Source of the DNA: Brevibacillus laterosporus
GTDB taxonomy: Bacteria; Bacillota; Bacilli; Brevibacillales; Brevibacillaceae
Reading direction: 5' to 3'
NCBI RefSeq assembly: GCF_030489605.1
Contig: NZ_JAUKFY010000006.1
Location: 62,001-126,000 of the forward strand
DNA: 64,000 nucleotides
A model generated the notes under the pieces. That model made no database searches. It was not told the DNA's origin and was given only the letters and a program-made list of their open reading frames with translations. The translations under genes and the position numbers were made by a program. Of this stretch, positions 1 through 8,653 are shown piece after piece. Position 1 is the stretch's first letter. Every line of letters starts with the position of its first letter.

Positions 1-1803
1 CATCGTGATCCCACTAGCTTCTAACGCTTCTACCTCTTTTTGCAAGGCAAGTGCAATCTGATAGGTTACCTGCTGTCTGGAAATATCGTCACGCACAAAA
101 GACCAATTTAAAATAGTGACGGGTCCTGTAATCATTCCCTTGACCGGTTTAGCTGTAAGAGATTGTGCATAAATGCTCTCCTTGACTGTCATCGGCTCAA
201 CAAACTCTACATCTCCATAAATAACTGGTGGTTTTACACAACGTGAACCATAAGATTGCACCCATCCGTTTTTTGTAAAAGCGAATCCATCTAGTTTTTC
301 ACCAAAAAATTCCACCATATCCGTCCGTTCAAATTCGCCATGAACCAACACATCAAGCCCGACCTTTTCTTGTATGTCAATCCATTCGCGGATTTCTGCT
401 TGCAAAAATTGCTCATATTGCTCTGCCGACCATTCCCCCTTCCGCCATTTATTTCTCGCCTGACGAACTTCTGTTGTTTGTGGAAAGCTACCAATCGTTG
501 TAGTGGGGAGAATAGGTAATTGTAATCGGTCTTGTTGTTGTTTTCGCCGTTGTTCATATTCAGATGCACGGCCGATCTGATCTAATTGCAAGCTGGCTAC
601 AGCCTCATGTACATGCGGGCGATTGCGAGCTACAGAGTTCGCTACCCGTTCTAGGACAGTTTGATTCTCGGCAAAAATCTCTTTAACGCTCTCCTCTCCA
701 TTCTCCAACCAATCTGTAACATGCTTGATTTCGATTAGCTTTTCATCTGCAAACGCCAATGAATCTTTCACTAGTGGATCAAGCTGTGTCTCTTGACTGA
801 GGCTGATTGGAACATGAAGCAGACTACTAGACGGCTGAATCCAGATACGAGATGCATCGACATGCTCTTTGATTGTAGAGAGGAGATTTGTCTTATGAGT
901 CAGATTTGCCCGCCAAATATTCCTTCCATCAATGATGCCCGCCCCAAGCACTTTGTCCTGAGGGAAACCACTTGTGCTGATCTGCTCAAGGTTACGCCCT
1001 GCATCATGGACAAAATCTAATCCAATTCCTGCGACAGGAAGCTTACTTACTTCATTGTAAAATGTAACGGAACCAAAATAGGTTTGCAGCATGATTTGTA
1101 GTTGTGGAACTGCCTCATGAAGCTGTTCATAGATGTAGGAGATGGTCTTCATTTCGTCTTCGGGTAAAGATGTTACTAGAATCGGCTCATCCATCTGAAC
1201 CCATTCCACCCCTTCCTGCGCTAATTCTGTTAGAACCTGCACATAAAGCGGGACGAGCTGCAGGATAATAGCCGGTATCTGTAGCTGATCGAATCCTTTG
1301 GATAGCTTAATAAAGGTATAAGGTCCTACTATGACCGGTTTTCCTTTAATCCCTAGCTCCTCTTTCGCCTCTTTATAAGCAAGAAGCGGTTTATTTTCTG
1401 TAAGGACAGGTTTGATGTCCTGAAACTCCGGTACAATGTAGTGATAATTGGTATTAAACCATTTGGTCATTTCGCAAGCAACTGCATGCTGATTCCCTCG
1501 TGCCATAGCAAAATAGGTGGACAAGGGTACTACCCCGCCAGCATATTCATAGCGTTTTGGAATATAACCAAACATCACGGCCATATCCAGCATGTGATCA
1601 TACATGGTGAAATCATTGACCGGGATCAGATCAATACCCATCTCCTTTTGTTTTTGCAAATGCTGGAGTCTGCTTTGTTGCATTTGGGCAAGAAATTCCT
1701 TCTCTTCAATTGTCCCGGCCCAAAATGCTTCTAATCCCTTTTTCCATTCGCGATTTTCTCCAATGCGTGGATATCCTAAATTGCTGCTTATTCCTCTGTT
1801 CAT
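1..1803 (-). CDS. metE: Cobalamin-independent methionine synthase MetE (3' end outside window)
   Basis: Transfers a methyl group from 5-methyltetrahydropteroyltriglutamate to homocysteine, the last step of methionine synthesis, without B12. The frame is open without interruption from an ATG at 1803 to the window edge, giving 601 of about 760 residues. The start is supported by GGAGGG about 10 nt upstream. The N-terminal half (NLGYPRIGENREWKKGLEAF) and the start of the catalytic half (SYGSRCVKPP near residue 520, then AQSLTAKPVKGMITGPVTIL) are typical of the family. The C-terminal His/Cys/Glu/Cys zinc ligands lie beyond the edge and cannot be checked. A cobalamin riboswitch and terminator lie directly upstream, so expression should fall when B12 is available. 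Confidence 0.96.
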   Translation of the reverse strand, partial: MNRGISSNLGYPRIGENREWKKGLEAFWAGTIEEKEFLAQMQQSRLQHLQKQKEMGIDLIPVNDFTMYDHMLDMAVMFGYIPKRYEYAGGVVPLSTYFAMARGNQHAVACEMTKWFNTNYHYIVPEFQDIKPVLTENKPLLAYKEAKEELGIKGKPVIVGPYTFIKLSKGFDQLQIPAIILQLVPLYVQVLTELAQEGVEWVQMDEPILVTSLPEDEMKTISYIYEQLHEAVPQLQIMLQTYFGSVTFYNEVSKLPVAGIGLDFVHDAGRNLEQISTSGFPQDKVLGAGIIDGRNIWRANLTHKTNLLSTIKEHVDASRIWIQPSSSLLHVPISLSQETQLDPLVKDSLAFADEKLIEIKHVTDWLENGEESVKEIFAENQTVLERVANSVARNRPHVHEAVASLQLDQIGRASEYEQRRKQQQDRLQLPILPTTTIGSFPQTTEVRQARNKWRKGEWSAEQYEQFLQAEIREWIDIQEKVGLDVLVHGEFERTDMVEFFGEKLDGFAFTKNGWVQSYGSRCVKPPVIYGDVEFVEPMTVKESIYAQSLTAKPVKGMITGPVTILNWSFVRDDISRQQVTYQIALALQKEVEALEASGITM

Positions 1804-1856
1804 GCTTGTTCGCCCTCCTAAACAGGTTATATTTTCGGTACAAAACACAACTCAAA

Positions 1857-1900
1857 CAAAAAAGCATCTCTTCCCGTTCAAAAGATGGTTAGAGATGCTT
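1857..1900 (-). terminator. Intrinsic terminator downstream of the metE cobalamin riboswitch
   Basis: On the minus strand a stem of AAGCATCTCT pairing with AGAGATGCTT is followed by a T-run (TTTTTTGTTT). It lies between the riboswitch and the metE start, which fits ligand-controlled premature termination. The competing antiterminator was not modelled. Confidence 0.8.
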
Positions 1901-1981
1901 GAACAAGCAGTGAATATACATGTACAACTGCCACAGCTATCTAACACCTCCCTATCTCCCGTAGGTCACACAGTGTTGTTG

Positions 1982-2154
1982 AAATAGGCAGGTCTCCTGA
2001 CTTAAGAATTCACATCAGCACATACCTTCCCAATCCTTGATGGATCAGTGGCGTTTTTGTACTGACTCCTCTTTTACAGTGGCGGGACCGTGACGGATTT
2101 ACACCGTGCTTCCCTTTTCATCCTTGACACTCATCGTTCAAAGAACCTATTTCC
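1982..2154 (-). ncRNA. Cobalamin (B12) riboswitch upstream of metE
   Basis: Read on the minus strand, the segment opens with a P1 arm (AAATAGG), carries the conserved core GGGAAGCACGGTG, AATCCGTCACGGTCCCGCCA and CTGTAA, then GGGAAGG, and closes with the B12-box-like AGTCAGGAGACCTGCC and the P1 partner CCTATTT. These are landmarks of adenosylcobalamin-class riboswitches. Placement ahead of a B12-independent isozyme followed by a terminator indicates OFF control by B12. Confidence 0.93.
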
Positions 2155-2462
2155 ACATATTCAATTCACCAATGTCACGAAGACATATATACCTAAACCC
2201 TTTAACAAGGTATGCTTGCTATCATAATATAAATTCACATAAAATTCCATATTTTTATTCAATTCAGTTTCCTGTTGCCGTTGAAAAGACTTCTGCCACT
2301 TCCATGCGAACTGGATTTTGCCCGCTCTTCTCACCACCGCTCGCCCGTCAAATCGGACTTCAAAAGGCGGATTTATTCTCTTTTTTACCTATGTTTTCTG
2401 TTCTACTCCCCTTGTCCAACTGATAAGCATATAAGGACATCTACAGGAAAGGAGGCAATCAT

Positions 2463-2678
2463 ATGAGTCGAAATCGAAAGGCATATTATCCTTTCATCGG
2501 TCCATGTGATCCTTGTCCGCCACAACGGGTTGTAACCTATGAGACACCACCACAGCTCTACTTGGGATTTCAACCCCCGAATTTACCCCAATTTGATCCA
2601 TACAAAGCTCTTTGCTTAGGAACCCTTTGGCCTGCTCTGTATGCGCCTTATGAAAATCCGTACAAGGGAGGCAAATAA
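2463..2678 (+). CDS. cotJA: Spore coat associated protein CotJA
   Basis: A 71-residue protein rich in proline, tyrosine and cysteine ([13 protein letters not shown] near the N-terminus, [18 protein letters not shown] in the middle), as in CotJA of Bacillus. In that family the three CotJ proteins are made in the mother cell and assembled into the spore coat. The start follows a strong AAAGGAGG. It is first of three tightly spaced plus-strand genes; cotJB begins two bases after its stop. In B. subtilis the operon is SigE-driven, but I could not place a convincing SigE promoter by eye here. Confidence 0.9.
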   Translation: MSRNRKAYYPFIGPCDPCPPQRVVTYETPPQLYLGFQPPNLPQFDPYKALCLGTLWPALYAPYENPYKGGK

Positions 2679-2680
2679 AA

Positions 2681-2962
2681 GTGAGCGATCATGGTACTTT
2701 TACGGATGAACGCCAGCAGCAATATTATGAGCTGCTTCACCAAATTCAGGCAATTGACTTTGTGTTAGTGGAACTAAACCTGTATCTTGATACCCATCCT
2801 ACTGACATGACTGCTATACGGCAATTCAACGATACGGCACAGCAAAGTATGGCACTAAAGCGCCAATTCGAATCTTCATTCGGACCTCTGATGAATTTTG
2901 GCAATAGCTTTTCGCAGTACCCTTGGTCGTGGAACGATGTGCCTTGGCCTTGGCAGGTCTAG
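2681..2962 (+). CDS. cotJB: Spore coat protein CotJB
   Basis: A 93-residue helical protein ([20 protein letters not shown], later DTHPTD and a Trp/Pro-rich tail [12 protein letters not shown]) with the CotJB layout. It starts with GTG immediately after the cotJA stop, behind GGAGG within the 3' end of cotJA, and ends 16 bp before cotJC, so it is translationally linked to both. It is thought to act with CotJA and CotJC in coat assembly. No unusual feature was noted. Confidence 0.9.
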   Translation: MSDHGTFTDERQQQYYELLHQIQAIDFVLVELNLYLDTHPTDMTAIRQFNDTAQQSMALKRQFESSFGPLMNFGNSFSQYPWSWNDVPWPWQV

Positions 2963-2978
2963 AAAGGGGGAATTTTGA

Positions 2979-3548
2979 ATGTGGATTTATGAGAAAAAGT
3001 TACAGTATCCCGTTCGCGTAAGCAAATGCGATCCGAAAATGGCAAAGTACTTGATGGAACAATATGGTGGAGCTGATGGGGAATTAGCGGCCGCTCTACG
3101 CTATATGAACCAGCGCTATACGGTTCCTGATAAGGTCATTGGTCTTTTAAACGATATTTCCACAGAAGAATTTGCCCATCTCGAAATGATTGCAACAATG
3201 GTATATAAGCTAACGAAGGACGCTACTCCTGAACAGCTGGAGGAAGCGGGTCTTGGCGCACATTACGCAAATCATGATAAGGCTTTGTTTTTTCATGATG
3301 CTGCCGGTGTTCCTTTCACGGCTACGTATTTTCAAGCAAAGGGTGATCCGATTGCAGACTTGTATGAGGATATTGCTGCTGAAGAAAAGGCTCGGGCTAC
3401 TTATCAATGGTTGATTAATATGACTGATGATGTCGATTTAATCGATAGCCTTTCTTTCCTTCGTGAACGTGAAGTTGTACATTCTCAACGGTTCCGTGAA
3501 GCAGTGGAAATTCTAAAAGCAGATCGGGAACAGAAGAAAATTTTCTAA
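2979..3548 (+). CDS. cotJC: CotJC, manganese-catalase family spore coat protein
   Basis: A 189-residue member of the ferritin-like manganese catalase family, expected to detoxify peroxide in the spore coat. Candidate di-metal ligands fall in the usual places: Glu35 (GADGELAAAL), Glu64 with His67 (STEEFAHLEM), Glu135/136 (DIAAEEKARA), and Glu165 with His168 (REREVVHSQRF). The length matches B. subtilis CotJC. GGGGG precedes the ATG. It closes the cotJ operon and is followed by a clear terminator. Confidence 0.94.
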   Translation: MWIYEKKLQYPVRVSKCDPKMAKYLMEQYGGADGELAAALRYMNQRYTVPDKVIGLLNDISTEEFAHLEMIATMVYKLTKDATPEQLEEAGLGAHYANHDKALFFHDAAGVPFTATYFQAKGDPIADLYEDIAAEEKARATYQWLINMTDDVDLIDSLSFLREREVVHSQRFREAVEILKADREQKKIF

Positions 3549-3590
3549 CTACGTAACTAACTAAACTCTACAAGTGAATAGAAAAGGCTA

Positions 3591-3637
3591 ATTGACCAAA
3601 TTTCTAGTCAGAGATTTGGTCAAATGTTTTTTCTACG
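3591..3637 (+). terminator. Terminator of cotJABC
   Basis: Perfect 10-bp arms TTGACCAAAT and ATTTGGTCAA flank a 12-nt loop and are followed by ATGTTTTTTC. It lies about 45 bp after the cotJC stop. Confidence 0.9.
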
Positions 3638-3720
3638 CTCTATTTTCCTCTACGCTCATGTCCAGTCTCATGTCAATAAGCTTTTCAAATAGGAATTGCA
3701 GAAATATGATTAATTCATAC

Positions 3721-3749
3721 TTTACAGATCGGAATTATAAGAATATAAT
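3721..3749 (+). promoter_or_regulatory. SigA-type promoter of the peptide importer operon
   Basis: TTTACA at 3721-3726 and a perfect TATAAT at 3744-3749 are separated by 17 bp. The substrate-binding protein gene starts 36 bp downstream behind AAGGAGG. Confidence 0.8.
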
Positions 3750-3784
3750 GAGTCTACATTTTCCAATTTATAAGGAGGATCATC

Positions 3785-5530
3785 ATGAGTAGAGCTTTTA
3801 TACATTCATTCTTCACATTTCTGTTAGGAGCTTCCTTATTATCCGGTTGCAGCAGTGAGGGAGCAGCCCCATCCATCTCTGATACTTCAGCCGATGGTCA
3901 GGCAGATACTCAGGCCCAAACACTACGGGTACAGAATGCAGGAGATGCTGTTATCGCTGCTACAGACAAATCCAGATCGCCTCAATCGGCTAAAAATCGA
4001 AAAGACACGGTTGTAGTAGCTTTAACTGAACCAGGCGGAGTTTTCAATCCATATTTTTATCACAATGGTTATGATGGGAACGTTACCTCCGTGATGTTTT
4101 CTCCACTTGTTGATATTGATAAGAATGGCAAACCAGTTCCTAAATTGGCAGAAAAGTGGGACATTTCCGATGATCAGCTTACATACACCTTCCATTTACG
4201 TAAAAATTTAAAATTTAGCAATGGAGAACCCTTGACTGCTGATGATGTCGCCTTCACTCTCACCGTTTTGCATGATAAAACGTATGACGGAGAAACAGAA
4301 ATCGCCGAAGCACACATTAAGGGCGGCAAAGCTTATAAAGAAGGAAAAGCAAAAACCATTGAGGGAATTACAGTAATCGACCCACAAACCATCAAGATAA
4401 CCACTGAGAAAGTAAACGCCCGCTCTCTTCTCCTGCTTGGTGGTCAGGTTTTGTCCAAAGCTTATTATGGAAAAGGTTATGAACCAGGTAAGCTTGACTA
4501 TCTGCGTACCTTGCATACGAAACCAGTCGGAGCTGGCCCGTACAAATTTGAAAAGTTTATCCCCGGTCAAGAAGTGAGGTTTGTAGCCAATGAGTATTAT
4601 TACGAGGGAAAACCGGCGATTACCCATTTTATTTATAAAACAACCGATGGAGATACTACGCAGTTCTTCCAAACAGGTGAGACTGATTATAGCTCCTTTC
4701 CTGCAAATGCTGATAATCTGGAGCTTTTAAAGAGCCTTGGTTTTGCAAACATCAACATTTATACTTCGACTGCCTACAGCTATCTTTCCTTTAACCATAG
4801 CAAGCCTTATTTAAAAGACAAGCGGGTTAGACAGGCGCTAATCTATGGACTTGATCGTCAACAAATTGTGGATGCCGCCTATCAAGGTTATGCACAAGTA
4901 GCTAATGTACCCGTATCTCCAGTATCCTGGGCGTATACAGAAGATGTGAACCACTACGCTTATGATGTAAATAAAGCTAAACAGCTACTGGATGAAGCGG
5001 GTTGGAAAGAAGGATCGGATGGCATCCGTGAAAAGGACGGAAAAAAACTAGTTCTTCACTACCTGACAACGAAAAGTAAAGTAAGCGACATTCTTATTCC
5101 TATCGCTAAGGAAAACTACAAATTAATTGGTGTTCAGCTTGAGGCGGAATTAATGGATTACCCAGCGCTTGTTGCGCGAACTGACAAAGGTGATCACGAC
5201 CTTGCTTCCTTTTCTACTGCCATGCTAGGTGATCCATCAGATGGTGTTGTTCAGTTTTCTTCTACAGGTGGCGGTAGTTTTACCAATACACATGGTTATT
5301 CCAATCCGAAGGTGGATGAACTGCTTGCAAAAAGTGTAGGGACGCTTGATATTGAAAAACGTAAGGAAGCTTACAAGGAGCTTTATCAAGCGTTAAGCGA
5401 TGATCCCCCTTTCATTTTACTGAATTATCGAAAGATTTTATCAGGTCATAATGCGCGAGTGGAAGGATTTGAACCAAACGGTTATACCGGGATAAGCTCA
5501 AGCCTACCTAACCTGAAAATTGTGGAATAA
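3785..5530 (+). CDS. Peptide ABC transporter substrate-binding lipoprotein (SBP family 5)
   Basis: Captures di- or oligopeptides outside the membrane for the adjacent ABC importer. The 581-residue protein has a lipoprotein signal (charged start, hydrophobic stretch, LLSGC lipobox with Cys22), a Ser/Ala/Gln-rich linker, then an SBP_bac_5 domain with characteristic elements (SPLVDIDKNGKPVPKLAEKW, FHLRKNLKFSNGEPLTADDV, KPVGAGPYKFEKF, KDKRVRQALIYGLDR). AAGGAGG supports the start. The permease and ATPase genes follow in the same direction after a hairpin. Substrate class cannot be set from sequence; dipeptide, oligopeptide or nickel-type ligands are all possible within the family. Confidence 0.93.
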   Translation: MSRAFIHSFFTFLLGASLLSGCSSEGAAPSISDTSADGQADTQAQTLRVQNAGDAVIAATDKSRSPQSAKNRKDTVVVALTEPGGVFNPYFYHNGYDGNVTSVMFSPLVDIDKNGKPVPKLAEKWDISDDQLTYTFHLRKNLKFSNGEPLTADDVAFTLTVLHDKTYDGETEIAEAHIKGGKAYKEGKAKTIEGITVIDPQTIKITTEKVNARSLLLLGGQVLSKAYYGKGYEPGKLDYLRTLHTKPVGAGPYKFEKFIPGQEVRFVANEYYYEGKPAITHFIYKTTDGDTTQFFQTGETDYSSFPANADNLELLKSLGFANINIYTSTAYSYLSFNHSKPYLKDKRVRQALIYGLDRQQIVDAAYQGYAQVANVPVSPVSWAYTEDVNHYAYDVNKAKQLLDEAGWKEGSDGIREKDGKKLVLHYLTTKSKVSDILIPIAKENYKLIGVQLEAELMDYPALVARTDKGDHDLASFSTAMLGDPSDGVVQFSSTGGGSFTNTHGYSNPKVDELLAKSVGTLDIEKRKEAYKELYQALSDDPPFILLNYRKILSGHNARVEGFEPNGYTGISSSLPNLKIVE

Positions 5531-5545
5531 AACACCCATCGAACA

Positions 5546-5581
5546 TGCTCAGTTCTTATGAACTTGATGGGACTGAGCATA
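5546..5581 (+). terminator. Hairpin between the binding-protein and permease genes
   Basis: Arms ATGCTCAGT and ACTGAGCAT flank an 18-nt loop; the trailing sequence ATTCCTTCATC is only weakly T-rich. Such hairpins after binding-protein genes often cause partial termination or protect the upstream message, giving more binding protein than permease. Confidence 0.6.
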
Positions 5582-5652
5582 TTCCTTCATCATTCATCCG
5601 TTATATCCAATGAAAGGTTACCCTTCCATCTATGTTTTAGCAGGAGGCGCTT

Positions 5653-6615
5653 TTGTCAATGAAAACCTACATGTTCAAAAGACTGATGATTATGATCCCG
5701 ACCTTAATCGGCTCTTCTCTTTTAATCTTTTTTCTCTTTGCGCTGACTCCCGGTGACTATGTTGATACCAACCCTAAGCTAAGTCCAGAGAGAAAAATAG
5801 AACTAAAAGCCCTATACGGTTTAGATAAGCCGATTATAGAGCGTTATTTTGTTTGGGCAGGAAATGTATTGCGAGGAGATTTGGGATATTCCCTTCAATA
5901 TCAGCAGCCTGTAACAACCATCTTAGGTCAATATATCTGGAGTTCCTTCTTAATTGCTATCACCTCCACCACCTTGACCTGGATCATTGCCATCTCAATT
6001 GGTGTCTTTTCTGCAAGCCGACAATATTCATGGTTTGATTCACTTGTAACATTCGGTGTTTTTGCGGCCATGGCCTTGCCGGCATTTTTCGTAGGCTTGC
6101 TAGCGATTAAAATTTTCGCGGTTGACCTAAAAATACTGCCCCCTGGAGGAATCCTGACGACCGGGAGCAATGCTACAGGTATAGACTATGTTATTGAAGT
6201 TATGAAGCACATGATTTTGCCTGTTACAGTGTTAACCATGTTGAGCGTCGGTTCCCTCACTCGCTATTTCCGCACCAATATTTTGGAAGTGATTCGTCAG
6301 GACTTTATTCGAACAGCTCGCGCTAAAGGACTGAAGGAAAAAGTAATTACCTATAAGCACGCTCTGCGCAATGCTTTGCTGCCAGCGATTACCCTGCTTG
6401 GGTTTGAACTGCCTGCTCTGTTTGGGGGAGCAATTATTACGGAGAAAATATTTAACTGGCCCGGGGTAGGTCAGGTGTATATGCAAGCGTTATCACTCAG
6501 GGATTATCCCCTACTTATGGGCTTTACCATGTTTATTGCATTACTTACCGTTGTCAGTAATTTGCTGGCTGATTTGTTATACGGTGTTGTCGACCCACGG
6601 GTGAGATTGAAATAG
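5653..6615 (+). CDS. dppB: Peptide ABC transporter permease, DppB/OppB type
   Basis: A 320-residue inner-membrane permease with six predicted membrane segments, starting with the family-typical RLMIMIPTLIGSSLLIFFLF. The EAA loop that contacts the ATPases is visible near residue 215 (RTARAKGLKEKVITYKHALR) and is followed by NALLPAITLLGFELPALFGG. It pairs with the DppC-type permease 11 bp downstream. The ATG at 5659, six bases in, is an alternative start; AGGAGG lies at 5641-5646. The gene symbol denotes the permease class, not a proven dipeptide specificity. Confidence 0.93.
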   Translation: MSMKTYMFKRLMIMIPTLIGSSLLIFFLFALTPGDYVDTNPKLSPERKIELKALYGLDKPIIERYFVWAGNVLRGDLGYSLQYQQPVTTILGQYIWSSFLIAITSTTLTWIIAISIGVFSASRQYSWFDSLVTFGVFAAMALPAFFVGLLAIKIFAVDLKILPPGGILTTGSNATGIDYVIEVMKHMILPVTVLTMLSVGSLTRYFRTNILEVIRQDFIRTARAKGLKEKVITYKHALRNALLPAITLLGFELPALFGGAIITEKIFNWPGVGQVYMQALSLRDYPLLMGFTMFIALLTVVSNLLADLLYGVVDPRVRLK

Positions 6616-6626
6616 GAGGGGCACAC

Positions 6627-7556
6627 ATGAACGCGATTGGTAAAAATAACTTAGAGACTGGCATTAAAACAGCCTCTTATCATCCGAAATCCTCACTATG
6701 GGGACAATCCTTTACGAAATTACAAAAGAACAAAATAGCGGTTATCGGCCTCTGTTTTCTTGTTGCCATCTTTCTCTTTTGTTTTCTAGGGCCACTGCTT
6801 TCCCCTTATACATTAGGAAAAATTAATGCTGCAATGATCAACAAACCGCCGAGTATGTCCCATTGGCTGGGAACCGATGGTCTGGGTCGTGATATTTTAA
6901 CTCGTCTGATGCAAGCCGGTCGAATCTCTTTGACCGTGGGGCTGGCTTCCATGGTTCTTTCCGTCTTTCTTGGAACCTTGCTTGGTGTTCTAGCTGGATA
7001 TTTTCGCGGATGGGCAGACGCAAGTATTATGCGTGCTTCAGATATCCTGATGACCATCCCTGAATTACCGATGCTGTTTATTCTGGCGGCTGTATTATCA
7101 GAGTGGAAGGTTCCTTCGAGTTACCGTCTGTATATTGTCATGATTATGCTTAGCTTCGTAGGCTGGGCAGGTTTGGCCCGTCTGGTTCGTAGCCAGATTT
7201 TGAGTCTGCGCGAGCAAGAATATATTCAAGCAGCTAAGGTTCTGGGTCTTCGCAATAGTCGAATTTTATTTCGCCATCTGCTTCCCAATATTTTTCCTTT
7301 GCTGATTGTTGTAGCAACCTTACGCGTCGGGGGAGCAATCCTGAGCGAATCAACGCTTAGTTATTTTGGACTCGGCGTAGTCCCCCCTACCGCAACCTGG
7401 GGTAACATGATTGATTCCGCTAACACCCTCATTGATTTTCAAAAAAGACCATGGCTCTGGATTCCGCCTGGCTTAGCCATTTTTGCAACAGTCATCTCCA
7501 TTAATCTCTTAGGGGATGGATTGCGGGATGCGTTAGACCCGAAAATGAAAAAGTAG
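6627..7556 (+). CDS. dppC: Peptide ABC transporter permease, DppC/OppC type
   Basis: The second permease (309 residues). It has the OppC_N segment around residue 35 (KNKIAVIGLCFLVAIFLFC), the family motif HWLGTDGLGRDILTRLMQAG, and an EAA loop near 205 (QAAKVLGLRNSRILFRHLLP). The terminal ESTLSYFGLGVVPPTATWG is typical. It starts behind GGAGGGG, 11 bp after dppB, and is followed 11 bp later by the first ATPase gene, so all four transporter genes are probably one transcript. Confidence 0.93.
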   Translation: MNAIGKNNLETGIKTASYHPKSSLWGQSFTKLQKNKIAVIGLCFLVAIFLFCFLGPLLSPYTLGKINAAMINKPPSMSHWLGTDGLGRDILTRLMQAGRISLTVGLASMVLSVFLGTLLGVLAGYFRGWADASIMRASDILMTIPELPMLFILAAVLSEWKVPSSYRLYIVMIMLSFVGWAGLARLVRSQILSLREQEYIQAAKVLGLRNSRILFRHLLPNIFPLLIVVATLRVGGAILSESTLSYFGLGVVPPTATWGNMIDSANTLIDFQKRPWLWIPPGLAIFATVISINLLGDGLRDALDPKMKK

Positions 7557-7567
7557 GTGGACGACAT

Positions 7568-8653
7568 ATGAATGATTCAAATAAACAGCCTTTTAGCTTA
7601 CATCCAATTGAACATCGTGAAGAGCTAGGCCCTATTTCTGGAACCGAAAATATACATGTACACACTGAGGAGCCACCAGAGACAGTCTTGGATATCAGAC
7701 ATCTCTCTACCTATTTTTATACGGATGAAGGGATTGTAAAAGCCGTCGATGATGTGAGCTTTCAAATTAATGCGGGGCAAATCGTCTGTATTGTAGGCGA
7801 ATCTGGATGCGGCAAGAGTGTTACAGCGATGTCTCTTATGGGTCTTATCACAGGGCCTGTGGGTAAAATCGTCAATGGGGAAATCTGGTTTGATCATCGA
7901 GATCTTTTGAAGATCAATACAACGGACATGCAACAATTGCGCGGAAATGAATTAGCGATGATTTTTCAGGAACCGATGACTTCTTTAAATCCTGTATTAT
8001 CTATCGGTGAACAAATCATGGAACCTTTAATCGAGCACCTCCACGTAAACAAAAAAACTGCGTTCGAAAAAGCAATTGAATTAATCTCCCTAGTAGGAAT
8101 TGCCCGCCCAGAGGAGATTGCTCGTTCTTATCCCCATCAATTAAGCGGCGGAATGCTTCAACGAATCATGATTGCCATTGCTCTTAGCTGCAACCCGCGT
8201 TTATTAATTGCTGACGAGCCTACTACGGCACTAGATGTAACAATTCAAGCTCAGATTTTAGACCTATTGCGAAAAATTAAGCACCAATCAAACACTGCTA
8301 TCCTTTTGATTACACATGATTTAGGTGTCGTTGCAGAAATGGCTGATTATGTCATCGTTATGTACGCAGGCAAAGTGATAGAAGAAGGGCCTGTTATTGA
8401 TTTGTTTCTCCAGCCAAAGCACCCCTATACACAGGGATTATTACGTTCGAAGCCAATAATGAACCAACGAACCAATCGGCTCTATTCAATACCCGGCCAG
8501 GTTCCCAATCCGATTGGGTTAGGTGATTCCTGCTACTTTGCAGAACGCTGTGAGCATCGTAAACCACAATGTCTTATTAAACAGCCCCACCTGTCCCCTG
8601 TATCCGATGAACAGAAAGTAGCCTGCTGGTTGTATGAGGAGGAGCAAACATGA
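7568..8653 (+). CDS. dppD: Peptide ABC transporter ATP-binding protein, DppD/OppD type
   Basis: One of two ATPases powering the importer (361 residues). It has Walker A GESGCGKS, Q-loop FQEPMTSLNP, signature LSGGMLQR, Walker B LLIADEPTTALD and H-loop LLITHDLG. The C-terminal oligopeptide-transporter extension carries the usual cysteine cluster (CYFAERCEHRKPQC). The N-terminus has about 40 extra residues before the ABC core, rich in polar and acidic residues, which is longer than most relatives; an internal start is not supported by a better ribosome-binding site. Its stop overlaps the next start. Confidence 0.94.
   Translation: MNDSNKQPFSLHPIEHREELGPISGTENIHVHTEEPPETVLDIRHLSTYFYTDEGIVKAVDDVSFQINAGQIVCIVGESGCGKSVTAMSLMGLITGPVGKIVNGEIWFDHRDLLKINTTDMQQLRGNELAMIFQEPMTSLNPVLSIGEQIMEPLIEHLHVNKKTAFEKAIELISLVGIARPEEIARSYPHQLSGGMLQRIMIAIALSCNPRLLIADEPTTALDVTIQAQILDLLRKIKHQSNTAILLITHDLGVVAEMADYVIVMYAGKVIEEGPVIDLFLQPKHPYTQGLLRSKPIMNQRTNRLYSIPGQVPNPIGLGDSCYFAERCEHRKPQCLIKQPHLSPVSDEQKVACWLYEEEQT

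Noticed and set aside
1-1803. Suspected frameshift in metE because no single long frame was obvious at first sight
   Set aside because: Manual translation from 1803 is open to base 1 with conserved motifs throughout; the gene is simply cut by the window edge.
3732-3752. Possible PerR/Fur-like box near the importer promoter (TTATAAGAATATAATG)
   Set aside because: Matches only half of the 7-1-7 consensus and overlaps the -10 box, which explains the AT-rich sequence.
3592-3792. 66-codon plus-strand open frame between cotJC and the importer
   Set aside because: It overlaps the cotJ terminator and the importer promoter, has no ribosome-binding site and no family resemblance.
4208-4672. 154-codon minus-strand open frame within the binding-protein gene
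   Set aside because: Antisense shadow of a clear SBP family gene.
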